Positions 34,882 through 44,394 of a stretch of DNA of 64,000 bases are shown here, in pieces (the stretch's first letter is position 1; the number at the start of each line of letters is the position of its first letter). The notes below the pieces were generated by a model. That model saw nothing but the letters and a program-made list of their open reading frames with translations. It ran no database searches and was not told the DNA's origin. Source of the DNA: Acinetobacter sp. ANC 3929 (lineage in GTDB: Bacteria > Pseudomonadota > Gammaproteobacteria > Pseudomonadales > Moraxellaceae). The translations under genes were made by a program, and so were the position numbers. Location: contig NZ_KB850001.1 of the NCBI RefSeq assembly GCF_000369405.1, positions 1-64,000 on the forward strand, in the 5' to 3' direction.

Positions 34882-37065
34882 TTAATCATCTTTATGCGCT
34901 TTATAAGCATATGAATAATTGTAGCCGTAGCCATAACCCGCACTTGAGCGTTGGATATCGTTCAAGATAAAACCGTTGACTTTCACATTGGCCTGTTCAA
35001 AACGATTCAAACTTAGTTCAAGTTCTTTCATTTGTGATTTGGCATAACGTGCAATGATTAAATTTACACCCGCGTATTGTGAAATAATAATACCATCGGT
35101 AACAGCCAAAATCGGTGGTGTATCGATAATGATGTGATCGTATTGTTGGCTTAGTTGTTCCAATAACGATTTAAACTGATCCGAACCAAGCATTTCAGAC
35201 GGATTGGTTGGATTTTTACCACGAGTAATGATACTGAGACCTGAAATATCAGTTTGGTGAATCACTTGATTGAGGTCTGCTTGGTGACTTAAGAACTCAG
35301 ATAAACCTGGTTTGACTTCGACATTAAAATATTTATGTAGGTAGCCACGACGCATATCAGCATCGATGATAAGTACTTTTTTATTACTTTGCGCAAAAAT
35401 TGTGGCTAAGTTGGTCGAGATAAATGATTTGCCCACTTCAGGTGAAGGACCTGCAATCATGATGATATTGTTCTTGGCATTTGCCAAAGCGAAGTGAATC
35501 GCGGTTCGAATACTGCGTAAGCTTTCTACTGCAATATCATCATTGTGTTTAATTGCCAAAATAGGAATAGATTTTTTCTTCTTCAAGATACTCATACGAG
35601 TTTCCTGAACAGGGGAGCGCGGTACTGTAGCGTAGACTGGTAGATCGAACTCATTTTCGATTTGTGTTGAATCTTTCACGCCTGTACGAAGCATATTACG
35701 TATTAGTGCAATTAAAGTTCCTAAAAAAGCACCCAAGAAAATTGACAGAATCAGGATTTGTAATTTTTTCGGTTTAATTGGCTCGACAGGTTCCACCGCT
35801 GTATCGACAATACGTACATTGCCAATCTCACCTGCTTTAGCAATACGCAACTGCTGATAAGAGTTTAATAATGCAGTATAAAGCTGTGCCTTAACTTCAA
35901 CTTCCCGATAAAGTTGCAGATATTGTCTTTGCACATCAGGTAGTTGCTTTAAGGTACTGTTTAACTCGGCAATCTGTTTGTCAATAGCCCCAATTTGAGC
36001 ATTAATTTCACGCATTGCTGGATGTTGAGCCGTGTATTTGGCTGCGAGATCGGCTTGTTGTTGTTGCAACTCAATCTTTTTGGTTTCTAGGGTAATGCTC
36101 TGAGTTAAATACAGTTCAGATTCTTTGGTCACATCAACAGTATTATATTTTTGACGGAATTTATTGAATTCGCGTTCCGCATCATCCAGTTGCTTTTTCA
36201 GATCTGGTAGCTGTTCATCCAAGAACTTTAAGGTTTGTGCCGTTTCAGCAGAACGACGTTCTACATTCTGTGCACTATATGCCTCTAAAATCGCATTTAA
36301 AACTTTAGAAATATGTTCTTTGTCTTGACCTTGATAATTTAGTCCTAAAATTCCAGTCAGTTTGCCCTTTTCAGCTACAGAGTAGTTGGACAGAATAGCC
36401 TGGACAGCAGCAGGTAAAGAATTCTTTTGTACGAAATAATGCGTATCAAAAGTATCATTGCTATAGATTGCAATTTTCCAAACGCCAGCTCGTGTACTCA
36501 GTTGATTGAGCTTATTTAGTGGTGCGGTTAAAAGTACTTCATCCGTCTTTGGATCAGTTAAGCTAAAATTATGATCTTTAAAACTTAAATTAAGTTTTTT
36601 ATCCAGATAATAATTTGGGACATCGAATTGTTTAATATCAAAAGCTTTTTGCTCATCATTAAAAATGACACCTCTAGGGGTATATTCAGTGGCAAAATCT
36701 GCTTTATTGAATAAACGATGTGAAAAAGTATCTTCTGAACTTGCAATTTCAAGATCTAGATGAAGCGCTTGAATCACTGAGCCAAGTACCAAGCGTGACT
36801 TTAAAATCTCGATTTCAGATTGTGCTGGTGATTTTTGCTCAATCATTTGAGAAAGATCACCGAGTAGAGCGGCAGAAGCACCTTTACTGTCTTCCACTTG
36901 AACCAATGCATCGACTGAATAAGTATCAGGCGTAGCACGTAGGTAGAGTAAAGCAAGCACCAAGCTTAGAATAATACACAGTGCAATGAGCTTCCATTGT
37001 GCAATCAAAGCAAAGAACAGCTCTTTTAGGTCAATCGTATCTTCAGTATTGGTATTTTGGCTCAT
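34882..37065 (-). CDS. wzc: Capsule tyrosine autokinase and polysaccharide co-polymerase Wzc
   Basis: A 727-residue inner-membrane BY-kinase controlling capsule chain length and export with Wza. An N-terminal Wzz domain with a membrane segment near 35-50 is followed by a coiled-coil region (about 270-410), a second membrane segment near 440, and the kinase domain with Walker A GPSPEVGKS near residue 537 and Walker A' VLIIDADMR. The C-terminal tail YGYGYNYSYAYK supplies the autophosphorylated tyrosines. It is the last of three leftward genes. Confidence 0.95.
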   Translation of the reverse strand: MSQNTNTEDTIDLKELFFALIAQWKLIALCIILSLVLALLYLRATPDTYSVDALVQVEDSKGASAALLGDLSQMIEQKSPAQSEIEILKSRLVLGSVIQALHLDLEIASSEDTFSHRLFNKADFATEYTPRGVIFNDEQKAFDIKQFDVPNYYLDKKLNLSFKDHNFSLTDPKTDEVLLTAPLNKLNQLSTRAGVWKIAIYSNDTFDTHYFVQKNSLPAAVQAILSNYSVAEKGKLTGILGLNYQGQDKEHISKVLNAILEAYSAQNVERRSAETAQTLKFLDEQLPDLKKQLDDAEREFNKFRQKYNTVDVTKESELYLTQSITLETKKIELQQQQADLAAKYTAQHPAMREINAQIGAIDKQIAELNSTLKQLPDVQRQYLQLYREVEVKAQLYTALLNSYQQLRIAKAGEIGNVRIVDTAVEPVEPIKPKKLQILILSIFLGAFLGTLIALIRNMLRTGVKDSTQIENEFDLPVYATVPRSPVQETRMSILKKKKSIPILAIKHNDDIAVESLRSIRTAIHFALANAKNNIIMIAGPSPEVGKSFISTNLATIFAQSNKKVLIIDADMRRGYLHKYFNVEVKPGLSEFLSHQADLNQVIHQTDISGLSIITRGKNPTNPSEMLGSDQFKSLLEQLSQQYDHIIIDTPPILAVTDGIIISQYAGVNLIIARYAKSQMKELELSLNRFEQANVKVNGFILNDIQRSSAGYGYGYNYSYAYKAHKDD

Positions 37066-37082
37066 AATCTTAATCTAAAAAG

Positions 37083-37511
37083 TTAAATATAATTTTTCCA
37101 GTCAGTCACACACTGTTGAATCAGCTGACAGGTATTATCAAAAAAAGTCTGATCATGTTGATAAGGATCAGGTACGTTTTTGTTTTGCCAATGTCCTAGA
37201 CGGAAAACTTTCCCTTTCGCAAATGGCCATGTTTGCTCAATATGCTTTTGCTGATTATTGCTCATCACCAAAATCAGGTCTGCCTGTTTTAGGTGTCCAG
37301 CATTAAGCTTTTGAGCAATATGCATACTCATATCAATATTTAGACGCTGCATACACAGTTGCGCTTTATCATCTGCTGCATGTCCAATCAAGCCTGAAAT
37401 TCCCGCAGATTCAATCTGCAGGTCAGGGTGTTGCTGTTTGAGTAAATACTCGGCCATGGGGCTGCGGCAAATATTGCCAACACAAACAACTAAAACTGTT
37501 TTAATCTCCAT
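37083..37511 (-). CDS. wzb: Low-molecular-weight protein tyrosine phosphatase Wzb
   Basis: A 142-residue cytoplasmic phosphatase with the CX5R loop (VCVGNICRSPMAEY) near the N-terminus and the general-acid segment VPDPYQHD near residue 115. It dephosphorylates Wzc to allow capsule polymerisation cycles. It sits between wza and wzc with short spacers of 5 and 17 bases. Confidence 0.95.
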   Translation of the reverse strand: MEIKTVLVVCVGNICRSPMAEYLLKQQHPDLQIESAGISGLIGHAADDKAQLCMQRLNIDMSMHIAQKLNAGHLKQADLILVMSNNQQKHIEQTWPFAKGKVFRLGHWQNKNVPDPYQHDQTFFDNTCQLIQQCVTDWKNYI

Positions 37512-37516
37512 CTCGA

Positions 37517-38617
37517 TTATTGCCCTAGACGATCAAAATTGTATAGCGCACTAGAGAACGGAATAACTTGGTTAACAACACGTTGCCAGCGTGTCAGACC
37601 TGTTGCATCGACATAGACAATATCATTACTACGCAGTCTAAATTGGTTGGCCAGACCAAAATCGCCCAAACTCACTAAATTCAAATGATACAGTTCAGTA
37701 TGGCGATCTTGCGGATTGGTGCGGAGTACATAAATACGACTGGCACTGGCCGAAAGTGGGTTGAGACCTAAACTTTCACCCAAAGCATCACTTAAGGTCA
37801 TGCCTTGGTCGCGCATTGGCAAGGCTTGGTTTTTACCCGACTCACCCATCACATAAATCTTTTGGTTTTCTCTTGAGCTGACATAAATCGTATCATTGGG
37901 TTGTACCAATAGTTTATGTAGTGAATAGCCAGACTTTTCTAGCGCAATGGTATTCAGGTCATAAGTAATACCATTACGAATCAGCTGAATAAAGGTATTA
38001 TCACCTTTATCGGTGACACCTCCAGCCATACCCAAAGCAGTATAGATACTAATTGGCTGGTCATTTAAAAAGAATTGACCGCCCTTAATGACACTACCTT
38101 GAACTGAATAGCGTTGGCCTTGATAAGACAGTACTCGAACAATCACATCAGGGTTTTTTAAATAACGTGCAAATTGACTACGTAGGTCTGTGTTGAGTTG
38201 TGCGAGTGTTTTGCCTGCAGCTTTATAGCGACCAACCAAAGGAACCTGAACAAAACCATTATAATCAATTGGATAGCCATTGGCTTGAATTGATTGATCA
38301 TTGGTTAGGTTGTTGACCGGCGGAGTAATTTCGGGATATGCCCAAAGTTGAATAGAGAGCACATCCCCAGAACTCAGGCGATAGGTTTGTTGCTGTTGTT
38401 TAAAAAGTGCTGTGTAATTATTTCGATAATCGATTTGAGCGGGCTGAATCGCGGGTAAATTGTCCTGCGTAATTTTTATAACATTGACATCAGTTCCTTG
38501 GTCTGTAGTGTAAACGCCTTCACTTGGAATATCATATGTTTGTAAGCCAGAAGTAACAGCACAAGCTGTCGCACTAAGACTAATCGCAAGAATGGAAAAA
38601 AGTTGATAATGCTTCAC
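37517..38617 (-). CDS. wza: Capsule export outer-membrane lipoprotein Wza
   Basis: A 366-residue polysaccharide export protein forming the outer-membrane channel. It has a lipoprotein signal ending near SLSATAC and Poly_export/SLBB domains (LSSGDVLSIQLWAYPEI near 95; GFVQVPLVGRYKAAGKTLAQL; VSSRENQKIYVMGE). The start is GTG at 38617, supported by AAGGG six bases before it on the minus strand. It leads the wza-wzb-wzc unit and faces the biosynthetic genes. Confidence 0.94.
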   Translation of the reverse strand: MKHYQLFSILAISLSATACAVTSGLQTYDIPSEGVYTTDQGTDVNVIKITQDNLPAIQPAQIDYRNNYTALFKQQQQTYRLSSGDVLSIQLWAYPEITPPVNNLTNDQSIQANGYPIDYNGFVQVPLVGRYKAAGKTLAQLNTDLRSQFARYLKNPDVIVRVLSYQGQRYSVQGSVIKGGQFFLNDQPISIYTALGMAGGVTDKGDNTFIQLIRNGITYDLNTIALEKSGYSLHKLLVQPNDTIYVSSRENQKIYVMGESGKNQALPMRDQGMTLSDALGESLGLNPLSASASRIYVLRTNPQDRHTELYHLNLVSLGDFGLANQFRLRSNDIVYVDATGLTRWQRVVNQVIPFSSALYNFDRLGQ

Positions 38618-39253
38618 ACTCGACCCTTGAATAGTTATATCTGTTGTTACACAACAACATATCTTTGGACTTAGAATTGGGCTAATTCTAGCTGAAAAAG
38701 ATCAAAAAAGCATAAAAGAATCATTTCGGTTTGTATGTTTAGTTTATCTGAATAATATGGAAGTGAGCATTTGGAATGCTTAGAATTGGGTTGTTAAAAA
38801 CAATCATACAATTCAAATGGGGGCTAAATTAAAAATCTGCTATAGTACGCCCGTTTCGCAGCAGTAAAGGGATAGCATAGTTCCCATGAAAGCGATGAGG
38901 GTATTCGAAAGGATTGGAAGATGGAGCATTTGTGACATTGATGGGCTAAATCTGAGTTACTACAATGTATTAGAAAAGTTAAAGAGTTTTGCTTTGACAT
39001 GTTGAAGTGATAAAGAGTTTTAGTAGCAAAAACAATGTTGGATTGCTTTAAATAAGAGATCAAAATTACTTGTTATTTGTTGCCATTTTAGGTTTGTGTT
39101 TGATTGAATTTATTGGTTTAAGTTCATCTTGCGGCGATCATTGTTTCGCACTATATGACACGACAAAAATGGGCAAATAGAATGAATTTTATGGGTTAAT
39201 TCGATTTAAACTCATAAATAGATAGAACGTCATACATAAAAAGGGTGAATCGG
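38618..39253. promoter_or_regulatory. Divergent promoter region of the K locus
   Basis: About 636 bases separate wza and mnaA. Rightward, TGCTATAGT at 38838-38846 is an extended -10 match, giving a leader of roughly 400 bases before mnaA. A 12-bp direct repeat CTTAGAATTGGG occurs at 38670 and 38780. The wza leader has perfect inverted repeats TGTTGTT/AACAACA (38642-38659) and AGAATT/AATTCT (38673-38689). No JUMPStart/ops element (GGCGGTAG) is present. Confidence 0.6.
38886..39005 (+). CDS. Possible short leader ORF before mnaA
   Basis: A 39-codon frame (MKAMRVFERIGRWSICDIDG...) starts about 40 bases after the presumed -10 element. No good ribosome binding site is seen and it resembles nothing I know, so it may be chance. 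It is listed because it fills the long leader. Confidence 0.2.
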   Translation: MKAMRVFERIGRWSICDIDGLNLSYYNVLEKLKSFALTC

Positions 39254-40378
39254 GTGAAAAAAGTTTTATTAGTATTTGGTACTCGACCAGAAGCGATAAA
39301 AATGGCCCCTTTGGCCTTAAAGTTACAACAGTTTAATGAAAATTTTGAGACTAAAGTCTGTGTGACAGGTCAACATCGCCAAATGTTGGATCAGGTGCTA
39401 AGTTTATTTGAATTAACACCAGACTTTGATTTGAATTTGATGAAACCAGGGCAAACGCTGTCAGATGTGACTTCTGGGGTACTTAAAGGACTAGAACAGG
39501 TTTTTGACGCATGGACGCCCGATGTGGTTTTGGTGCATGGCGATACCGCGACGACTTTTGCAGCCTCATTGGCCGCGTATTATCACAAAATAAAAGTAGG
39601 TCATGTCGAAGCGGGCTTGCGCACAGGTGATCTATATTCCCCTTGGCCAGAAGAAGCCAATCGAAAATTAACGGGCGTACTTGCAAATTATCATTTTGCT
39701 CCGACTCAATCATCATATAACAATTTAATTAAAGAAAATGTAAATCCTGCAAATATAGTCGTGACAGGAAACACCGTGATTGATGCGTTGCTGCAAGTCA
39801 AACAAAAAGTAGAACAAGACCAACAATTGGTCATGCAATTTCAGCAAGAATTTCCATTCCTTGATGCAGATAAAAAACTCATCTTAGTCACAGGACACCG
39901 TCGTGAGAATTTTGGGCAGGGCTTTTTAAATATCTGCAAGGCATTGGCGAATCTGGCTAAAAAATATCCTGATATTCAAATTGTTTATCCTGTGCATTTA
40001 AATCCGAATGTACAACAACCTGTTAACGAGCTGTTAGCGGGTATCGCCAATATTCATCTGATCGCTCCGCAAGATTATTTGCCTTTTGTGTATTTGATGA
40101 ATCGCAGTTATCTGATTTTGACCGACTCTGGTGGTATTCAAGAAGAAGCACCATCATTGGGTAAGCCCGTGCTGGTTATGCGAGATACCACTGAAAGACC
40201 TGAAGCGGTTGATGCAGGAACGGTACGTTTAGTTGGTACAGATACAGAAACCATTGAGCGTTCAGTCATAGAGTTACTTGAAAATCCAAATATTTATGCT
40301 GAGATGGCAGAAGCCCATAATCCGTATGGAGATGGTGATTCATGTCAGCAAATTATTGATTTTCTTAAAGCGAACTAA
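39254..40378 (+). CDS. mnaA: UDP-N-acetylglucosamine 2-epimerase (non-hydrolysing)
   Basis: A 374-residue WecB-type epimerase converting UDP-GlcNAc to UDP-ManNAc. Signatures are VFGTRPEAIKMAPL at the N-terminus, VHGDTATTFAASLAAYY near 95, HVEAGLRTGD, TGHRRENFG near 215 and LTDSGGIQEEAPSLGKPVLVMR. The GTG at 39254 is chosen because AAGGG lies eight bases before it; the earlier GTG at 39245 is too close to that box. First gene of the rightward K-locus unit; mnaB follows 39 bases later. Confidence 0.94.
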   Translation: MKKVLLVFGTRPEAIKMAPLALKLQQFNENFETKVCVTGQHRQMLDQVLSLFELTPDFDLNLMKPGQTLSDVTSGVLKGLEQVFDAWTPDVVLVHGDTATTFAASLAAYYHKIKVGHVEAGLRTGDLYSPWPEEANRKLTGVLANYHFAPTQSSYNNLIKENVNPANIVVTGNTVIDALLQVKQKVEQDQQLVMQFQQEFPFLDADKKLILVTGHRRENFGQGFLNICKALANLAKKYPDIQIVYPVHLNPNVQQPVNELLAGIANIHLIAPQDYLPFVYLMNRSYLILTDSGGIQEEAPSLGKPVLVMRDTTERPEAVDAGTVRLVGTDTETIERSVIELLENPNIYAEMAEAHNPYGDGDSCQQIIDFLKAN

Positions 40379-40417
40379 GCCGAAATTTCCATTTATTTTG
40401 ATTTAAAAGTATAGAGT

Positions 40418-41671
40418 ATGAGCAATTCATTCAAGCATATCTGTGTTATAGGACTAGGTTATATTGGTTTACCAACAGCTGCGACATTTGCTGCACATGG
40501 GGTAAAAGTGACGGGTGTTGATGTGAATCAACATGCGGTCGATATGATTAATCAAGGTAAAGTTCATATTGTTGAACCTGATTTAGATGCTTTGGTCCGT
40601 GACGTCGTTGCTCAGGGTAAATTGTCTGCTCAATTGGCACCGACTGAAGCAGATGCTTATATTGTTGCAGTTCCGACACCTTTTAAAGATGATTATCAGC
40701 CAGATCTAAAATATATTGAATCTGCTGCTAAGGCTTTAGCACCTTTTTTAAAGCCAGGTAATTTGGTTATTTTAGAGTCGACATCACCTGTGGAAGCGAC
40801 TGAACAAATGTCGGCTTGGTTAAGTGAAGCGCGTCCAGATTTAAGCTTCCCGCAACAAAAGGGTGAAGAGGCTGATATTTTAGTCGCGCACTGCCCAGAA
40901 CGTGTGTTGCCAGGTAAAGTTTTACAAGAGTTGATCAGTAATGACCGTATTATTGGCGGAATGACACCACGTTGTTCAAAAGCAGCATGTGATTTATACA
41001 AAATCTTTGTAAAAGGTGCATGTATTGAAACCAATGCTCGTACTGCAGAAATGTGTAAATTGACAGAGAACTCATTCCGTGACGTCAATATTGCTTTTGC
41101 AAATGAGCTTTCAGTTATTTGTGACAAGTTAGATATCAATGTATGGGAGTTGATTTCACTGGCGAACCGTCATCCGCGCGTCAATATTTTACAGCCAGGA
41201 CCAGGGGTCGGCGGTCACTGTATTGCGGTTGATCCTTGGTTTATTGTGGCAAAGACACCAGAACAAGCTCGTTTGATTCGTACTGCGCGTGAAGTGAATG
41301 ATGCCAAACCTGAATGGGTTATTGATCAGGTTAAAATTAAAATTGCGGATTTCTTACAAGCAAATCCAAATAAGACGATTCAAAATGTCACGATCGCTTG
41401 CTACGGTTTGGCCTTTAAACCTGATATTGATGATCTACGTGAGAGCCCAGCACTCGAAATCACAAAAAAGTTGGCTGAACAAGGTTTTAATATCCTTGCT
41501 ATAGAACCGAATATTCAAGAGCTTCCTGCCAAGCTGCCTTCAAATATTAAATTGATTGCTCTTGAGGAGCATCAACAAGCAGATATCCATTTGATTTTGG
41601 TAGATCATAAACAGTTTAAAAATATGAACTTCTCTTTTTCATATTTAGTAGATACGAAAGGCATTTTATAA
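40418..41671 (+). CDS. mnaB: UDP-N-acetyl-D-mannosamine dehydrogenase
   Basis: A 417-residue WecC-type UDP-sugar dehydrogenase oxidising UDP-ManNAc to UDP-ManNAcA. All expected features are seen: NAD loop VIGLGYIGLPTAATFA, LTENSFRDVNIAFANEL with the catalytic Lys/Asn region, PGVGGHCIAVDPWF with the nucleophilic Cys near 268, and YGLAFKPDIDDLRESP. Its stop codon directly abuts the next start (TAAATG). With mnaA it supplies ManNAcA. Confidence 0.95.
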   Translation: MSNSFKHICVIGLGYIGLPTAATFAAHGVKVTGVDVNQHAVDMINQGKVHIVEPDLDALVRDVVAQGKLSAQLAPTEADAYIVAVPTPFKDDYQPDLKYIESAAKALAPFLKPGNLVILESTSPVEATEQMSAWLSEARPDLSFPQQKGEEADILVAHCPERVLPGKVLQELISNDRIIGGMTPRCSKAACDLYKIFVKGACIETNARTAEMCKLTENSFRDVNIAFANELSVICDKLDINVWELISLANRHPRVNILQPGPGVGGHCIAVDPWFIVAKTPEQARLIRTAREVNDAKPEWVIDQVKIKIADFLQANPNKTIQNVTIACYGLAFKPDIDDLRESPALEITKKLAEQGFNILAIEPNIQELPAKLPSNIKLIALEEHQQADIHLILVDHKQFKNMNFSFSYLVDTKGIL

Positions 41672-42238
41672 ATGTATAGCCTATTCAAATTTTTTTTTAG
41701 AATTGGTGATTACTATCGTGGTCTAAAATTATTTTTGTTAATTAATTTATGTGGTGGTATTTGTAAAGGAGTTCCTAAAGTTGGGAAAAATGTCATTTTC
41801 AAATACCCTCCACATAAAGGAATTAAGTTTGGTAAAAAATGCGATATAGGTTCTTTTATACAATTTGATATACCGCCAGGTGGTGTACTCGAAATTGGAG
41901 ATAACCTTAAACTAACGAACACAATAAATATTGCCGTGTCCAATAAAGTAAGAATAGGAAATAATGTACTTATTGCTGAAGGGGTTTCAATTAGAGACTC
42001 ACAGCATAATTACTTAAACTCGGAAGAGTTAATTTCACAGCAAGGTTTAGAGGTTGGTGAAATAGAAATAAAGGATGATGTGTGGATTGGTAAAAATAGT
42101 ATGATTTTACTCAATACTGTCATTCAAACAGGATGTGTTATTGGTGCTAGCTCTATAGTCAAAAGCAAAACAACAGATAATTATGGTGTATATGCTGGTC
42201 TTCCTTTGAAAAAAATTAAGGAAAGGACTAGTAGATGA
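41672..42238 (+). CDS. Left-handed beta-helix acetyltransferase (WcaF/WbbJ-like)
   Basis: A 188-residue hexapeptide-repeat acetyltransferase. The repeats run from about residue 70 (IGDNLKLTNTINIAVSNKV, then IGNNVLIAEGVSI), with catalytic His in RDSQHNYLN and the loop DDVWIGKNSMILLNTVIQTG. Such enzymes O- or N-acetylate sugars. It probably decorates a capsule residue; the target is not known. It abuts mnaB and overlaps wzx by four bases (ATGA). This gene begins the more A/T-rich block. Confidence 0.85.
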   Translation: MYSLFKFFFRIGDYYRGLKLFLLINLCGGICKGVPKVGKNVIFKYPPHKGIKFGKKCDIGSFIQFDIPPGGVLEIGDNLKLTNTINIAVSNKVRIGNNVLIAEGVSIRDSQHNYLNSEELISQQGLEVGEIEIKDDVWIGKNSMILLNTVIQTGCVIGASSIVKSKTTDNYGVYAGLPLKKIKERTSR

Positions 42239-43452
42239 GAATTTTTATAAAGTTGATGAGCAGTGGAATTCTTGTTCAGGTATTGATGTTGCTGTCGACT
42301 TTAGTTTTTTCTCGTATTTATTTGGTGGATGATTTTGGTGAGCTTGCATTCTATGCAAGCTTTGGATCAATAATGGCAATTATAGGGGGGCTGCGTTTTG
42401 ATTATATTTTATTAAAAGAAAGTATATTGGATAAAGTTGGAGCATACTTTTTATCTAATATTTCGAGTCTTTTTTTTAATTTAATCATTTTGTTGATTTT
42501 CTTTATTATTCAATATTTCTTTCAATTGTTAGATTATAATTTAATCATTTTGTTTTTATTTGGTTTTGGTTTTAGTCTTTTTAATAACCTCACTCAATTT
42601 TTTGTGGCACAAAAAAAATATAATTACTTTATAGCTTTGAGATTTATACAGGTAATAACAGTATTTATTATTGCTGCTTTAGCTTACATTTCCCCATATG
42701 AATTAAAGGGGTTGTTGTGGGCTTATGGTGGGTCTCAATTTTTATTAGGTTTAATCGGGTTCATTTTTCTCTTAAAAAATAAATGGGTTGAGGTTGATTT
42801 AGCATCTCTTCGTAGGTTTTATAAGGAAAATATTTCTGAAGCTGGAAAGAACTCTTTAATAAGTTTCATGCAGTATAGTACTCCCCTTATCCCTGTATTT
42901 GTTGGTGGAATGTTCTATGATAAAAAAATCATAGGAGCATATTTCGTATTTTCCCAAATGATAAGTGCACCTCTAAGTGTTGTAAGACGAAACTTACTTA
43001 TATATTTTAATGGAGAATTTTCTTCCAAAGAAAAATTTTATCACGCTTTTTCTAAAGTATTTTCTCTAACTCGCTTTTTTCTCTTTTTAGGTGTTTTATC
43101 TGTTTCGTTATTAATAACTTATTTTTTTAAAGATGAGTTAACTGTTTTAGTTCTAGGTAGCCAGTGGTCACCTTACGCTTATTTGCTGTTGCCTTTAGTA
43201 TTTTATTTTGTTTTTGATAGTCTTTTACAACCGTTCACAACACTTTTGCCATTGTGGAATAAAGTGAATATTTCTTTGTTGTACGAAGGGCTTAGGTTTT
43301 TCCTGTTAGTTATTATGCTTCCAGCATTAATTTATATTTTTAAATTCGATTTTGTTACTTTCCTAACAATCTATATTTTAATTATGTTATGTGTTTATCT
43401 GATGATTTTTTATAAGATTTTCAGTCTTCATTCAAGTTTGGAAGAGAAATGA
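42235..43452 (+). CDS. wzx: Capsule repeat-unit flippase Wzx
   Basis: A 405-residue polytopic membrane protein with about 12 hydrophobic segments of the MATE/MOP polysaccharide-transporter type. Conserved traits include an N-terminal SGILVQVLMLLSTLVFSRIY and the loop near FVAQKKYNYFI. It flips the undecaprenyl-linked repeat unit to the periplasm. Sequence similarity among Wzx proteins is low, so the call rests on topology and position. Base composition is clearly A/T-rich, as usual for the specific part of K loci. Confidence 0.87.
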   Translation: MRIFIKLMSSGILVQVLMLLSTLVFSRIYLVDDFGELAFYASFGSIMAIIGGLRFDYILLKESILDKVGAYFLSNISSLFFNLIILLIFFIIQYFFQLLDYNLIILFLFGFGFSLFNNLTQFFVAQKKYNYFIALRFIQVITVFIIAALAYISPYELKGLLWAYGGSQFLLGLIGFIFLLKNKWVEVDLASLRRFYKENISEAGKNSLISFMQYSTPLIPVFVGGMFYDKKIIGAYFVFSQMISAPLSVVRRNLLIYFNGEFSSKEKFYHAFSKVFSLTRFFLFLGVLSVSLLITYFFKDELTVLVLGSQWSPYAYLLLPLVFYFVFDSLLQPFTTLLPLWNKVNISLLYEGLRFFLLVIMLPALIYIFKFDFVTFLTIYILIMLCVYLMIFYKIFSLHSSLEEK

Positions 43453-43461
43453 GGAGTGTCT

Positions 43462-44394
43462 ATGAAAATTAATAAAGAAACGATCATTATCGGTGGAATA
43501 CCAAATCCAATTGGTGGAGTAACTACATTTTTGAGTAGATTAATTAAGGCCTACTCTCAATATGTTGTAATGCTATTGGATTTGTACCCAAGTGAAGATA
43601 AAAAAATTCCTAAGAATTTTTCTGGTCATTATAAGTTAGCTAAAAATAAAATTGTCGCTATTTTTCTGGTTTTTTTAGCTCAATTAAAATATAGAAATAA
43701 GGATTTCTTCTTTAATTTCTCCTCTGGGAATAGCCTAGTATTTTTTATTTTTCTACCAAAGATAAATAATGAGTGGTCTTTAATGCTACATCATGGTCAT
43801 TTATCAAGTAAATTACCGAGATTTATAATTAAAAATATTCTAATGAGGTTCGATAGAATATATGCTTTAAATCACAGGCAAGAGGAGTTTTATCGGGGAT
43901 TTAAATCAGATCTCAATATAATTCAAGAAACTTCTTATGTTCCTGCAACACTTGTAGACATTGAAAAAGTTGAAAAGGAAGTTCTGTTAGATAAAATAAA
44001 TCAAGGTTATAAAATACTGGTGGGTTCGGGTTTCCCTAGGCCCTTATATCAGCATCATTTACTGATTGATCTTGTTAGTAGAAACGAGAACCTTTTTTTA
44101 TTTCTTTTTCTATATGGCGAAGGTGAGCTGAAGGATGAGCTTTTAAAACTTAACCATCCTAGGATAGTGGTTTTCTTAGATAAAGATGAAGATATTTTTA
44201 ATTTTTACCTTTCTAAATCAAATTTGTATTTAAGACCAACCTTAGAAGATAGTTTCGGAATAGCATGCGCTGATGCTGTAGAGTTTGGTATACCAGTAAT
44301 TGCCTCAAATGTTTGTAAAAGATACTCAGGTGTCCACACTTATGAGTTAAATTCGGATCAGGAATTCTATGAGCTATCAAACAAATTTCTATAG
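43462..44394 (+). CDS. Glycosyltransferase, GT4-like
   Basis: A 310-residue retaining glycosyltransferase with a GT-B fold. The N-terminal glycine-rich loop IGGIPNPIGGVTTFL and C-terminal LRPTLEDSFGIACADAVEFGIPVIAS are GT4-like; the usual E-x7-E pair is D-x7-D here. The C-terminus is short and ends inside the start of wzy (26-base overlap). The ATG at 43462 has GAGG seven bases upstream. It forms one of two glycosidic bonds within the repeat unit; donor and acceptor cannot be told. Confidence 0.82.
   Translation: MKINKETIIIGGIPNPIGGVTTFLSRLIKAYSQYVVMLLDLYPSEDKKIPKNFSGHYKLAKNKIVAIFLVFLAQLKYRNKDFFFNFSSGNSLVFFIFLPKINNEWSLMLHHGHLSSKLPRFIIKNILMRFDRIYALNHRQEEFYRGFKSDLNIIQETSYVPATLVDIEKVEKEVLLDKINQGYKILVGSGFPRPLYQHHLLIDLVSRNENLFLFLFLYGEGELKDELLKLNHPRIVVFLDKDEDIFNFYLSKSNLYLRPTLEDSFGIACADAVEFGIPVIASNVCKRYSGVHTYELNSDQEFYELSNKFL

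Noticed and set aside
38618..39253. JUMPStart/ops element for RfaH control of the K locus
   Set aside because: The core GGCGGTAG is not found on either strand in the wza-mnaA gap.
44369..44394. A frameshift at the gtr-wzy overlap
   Set aside because: The GT4 gene ends naturally after its last helix and wzy has its own ribosome binding site (ATCAGGA), so the 26-base overlap is an ordinary coupled junction.
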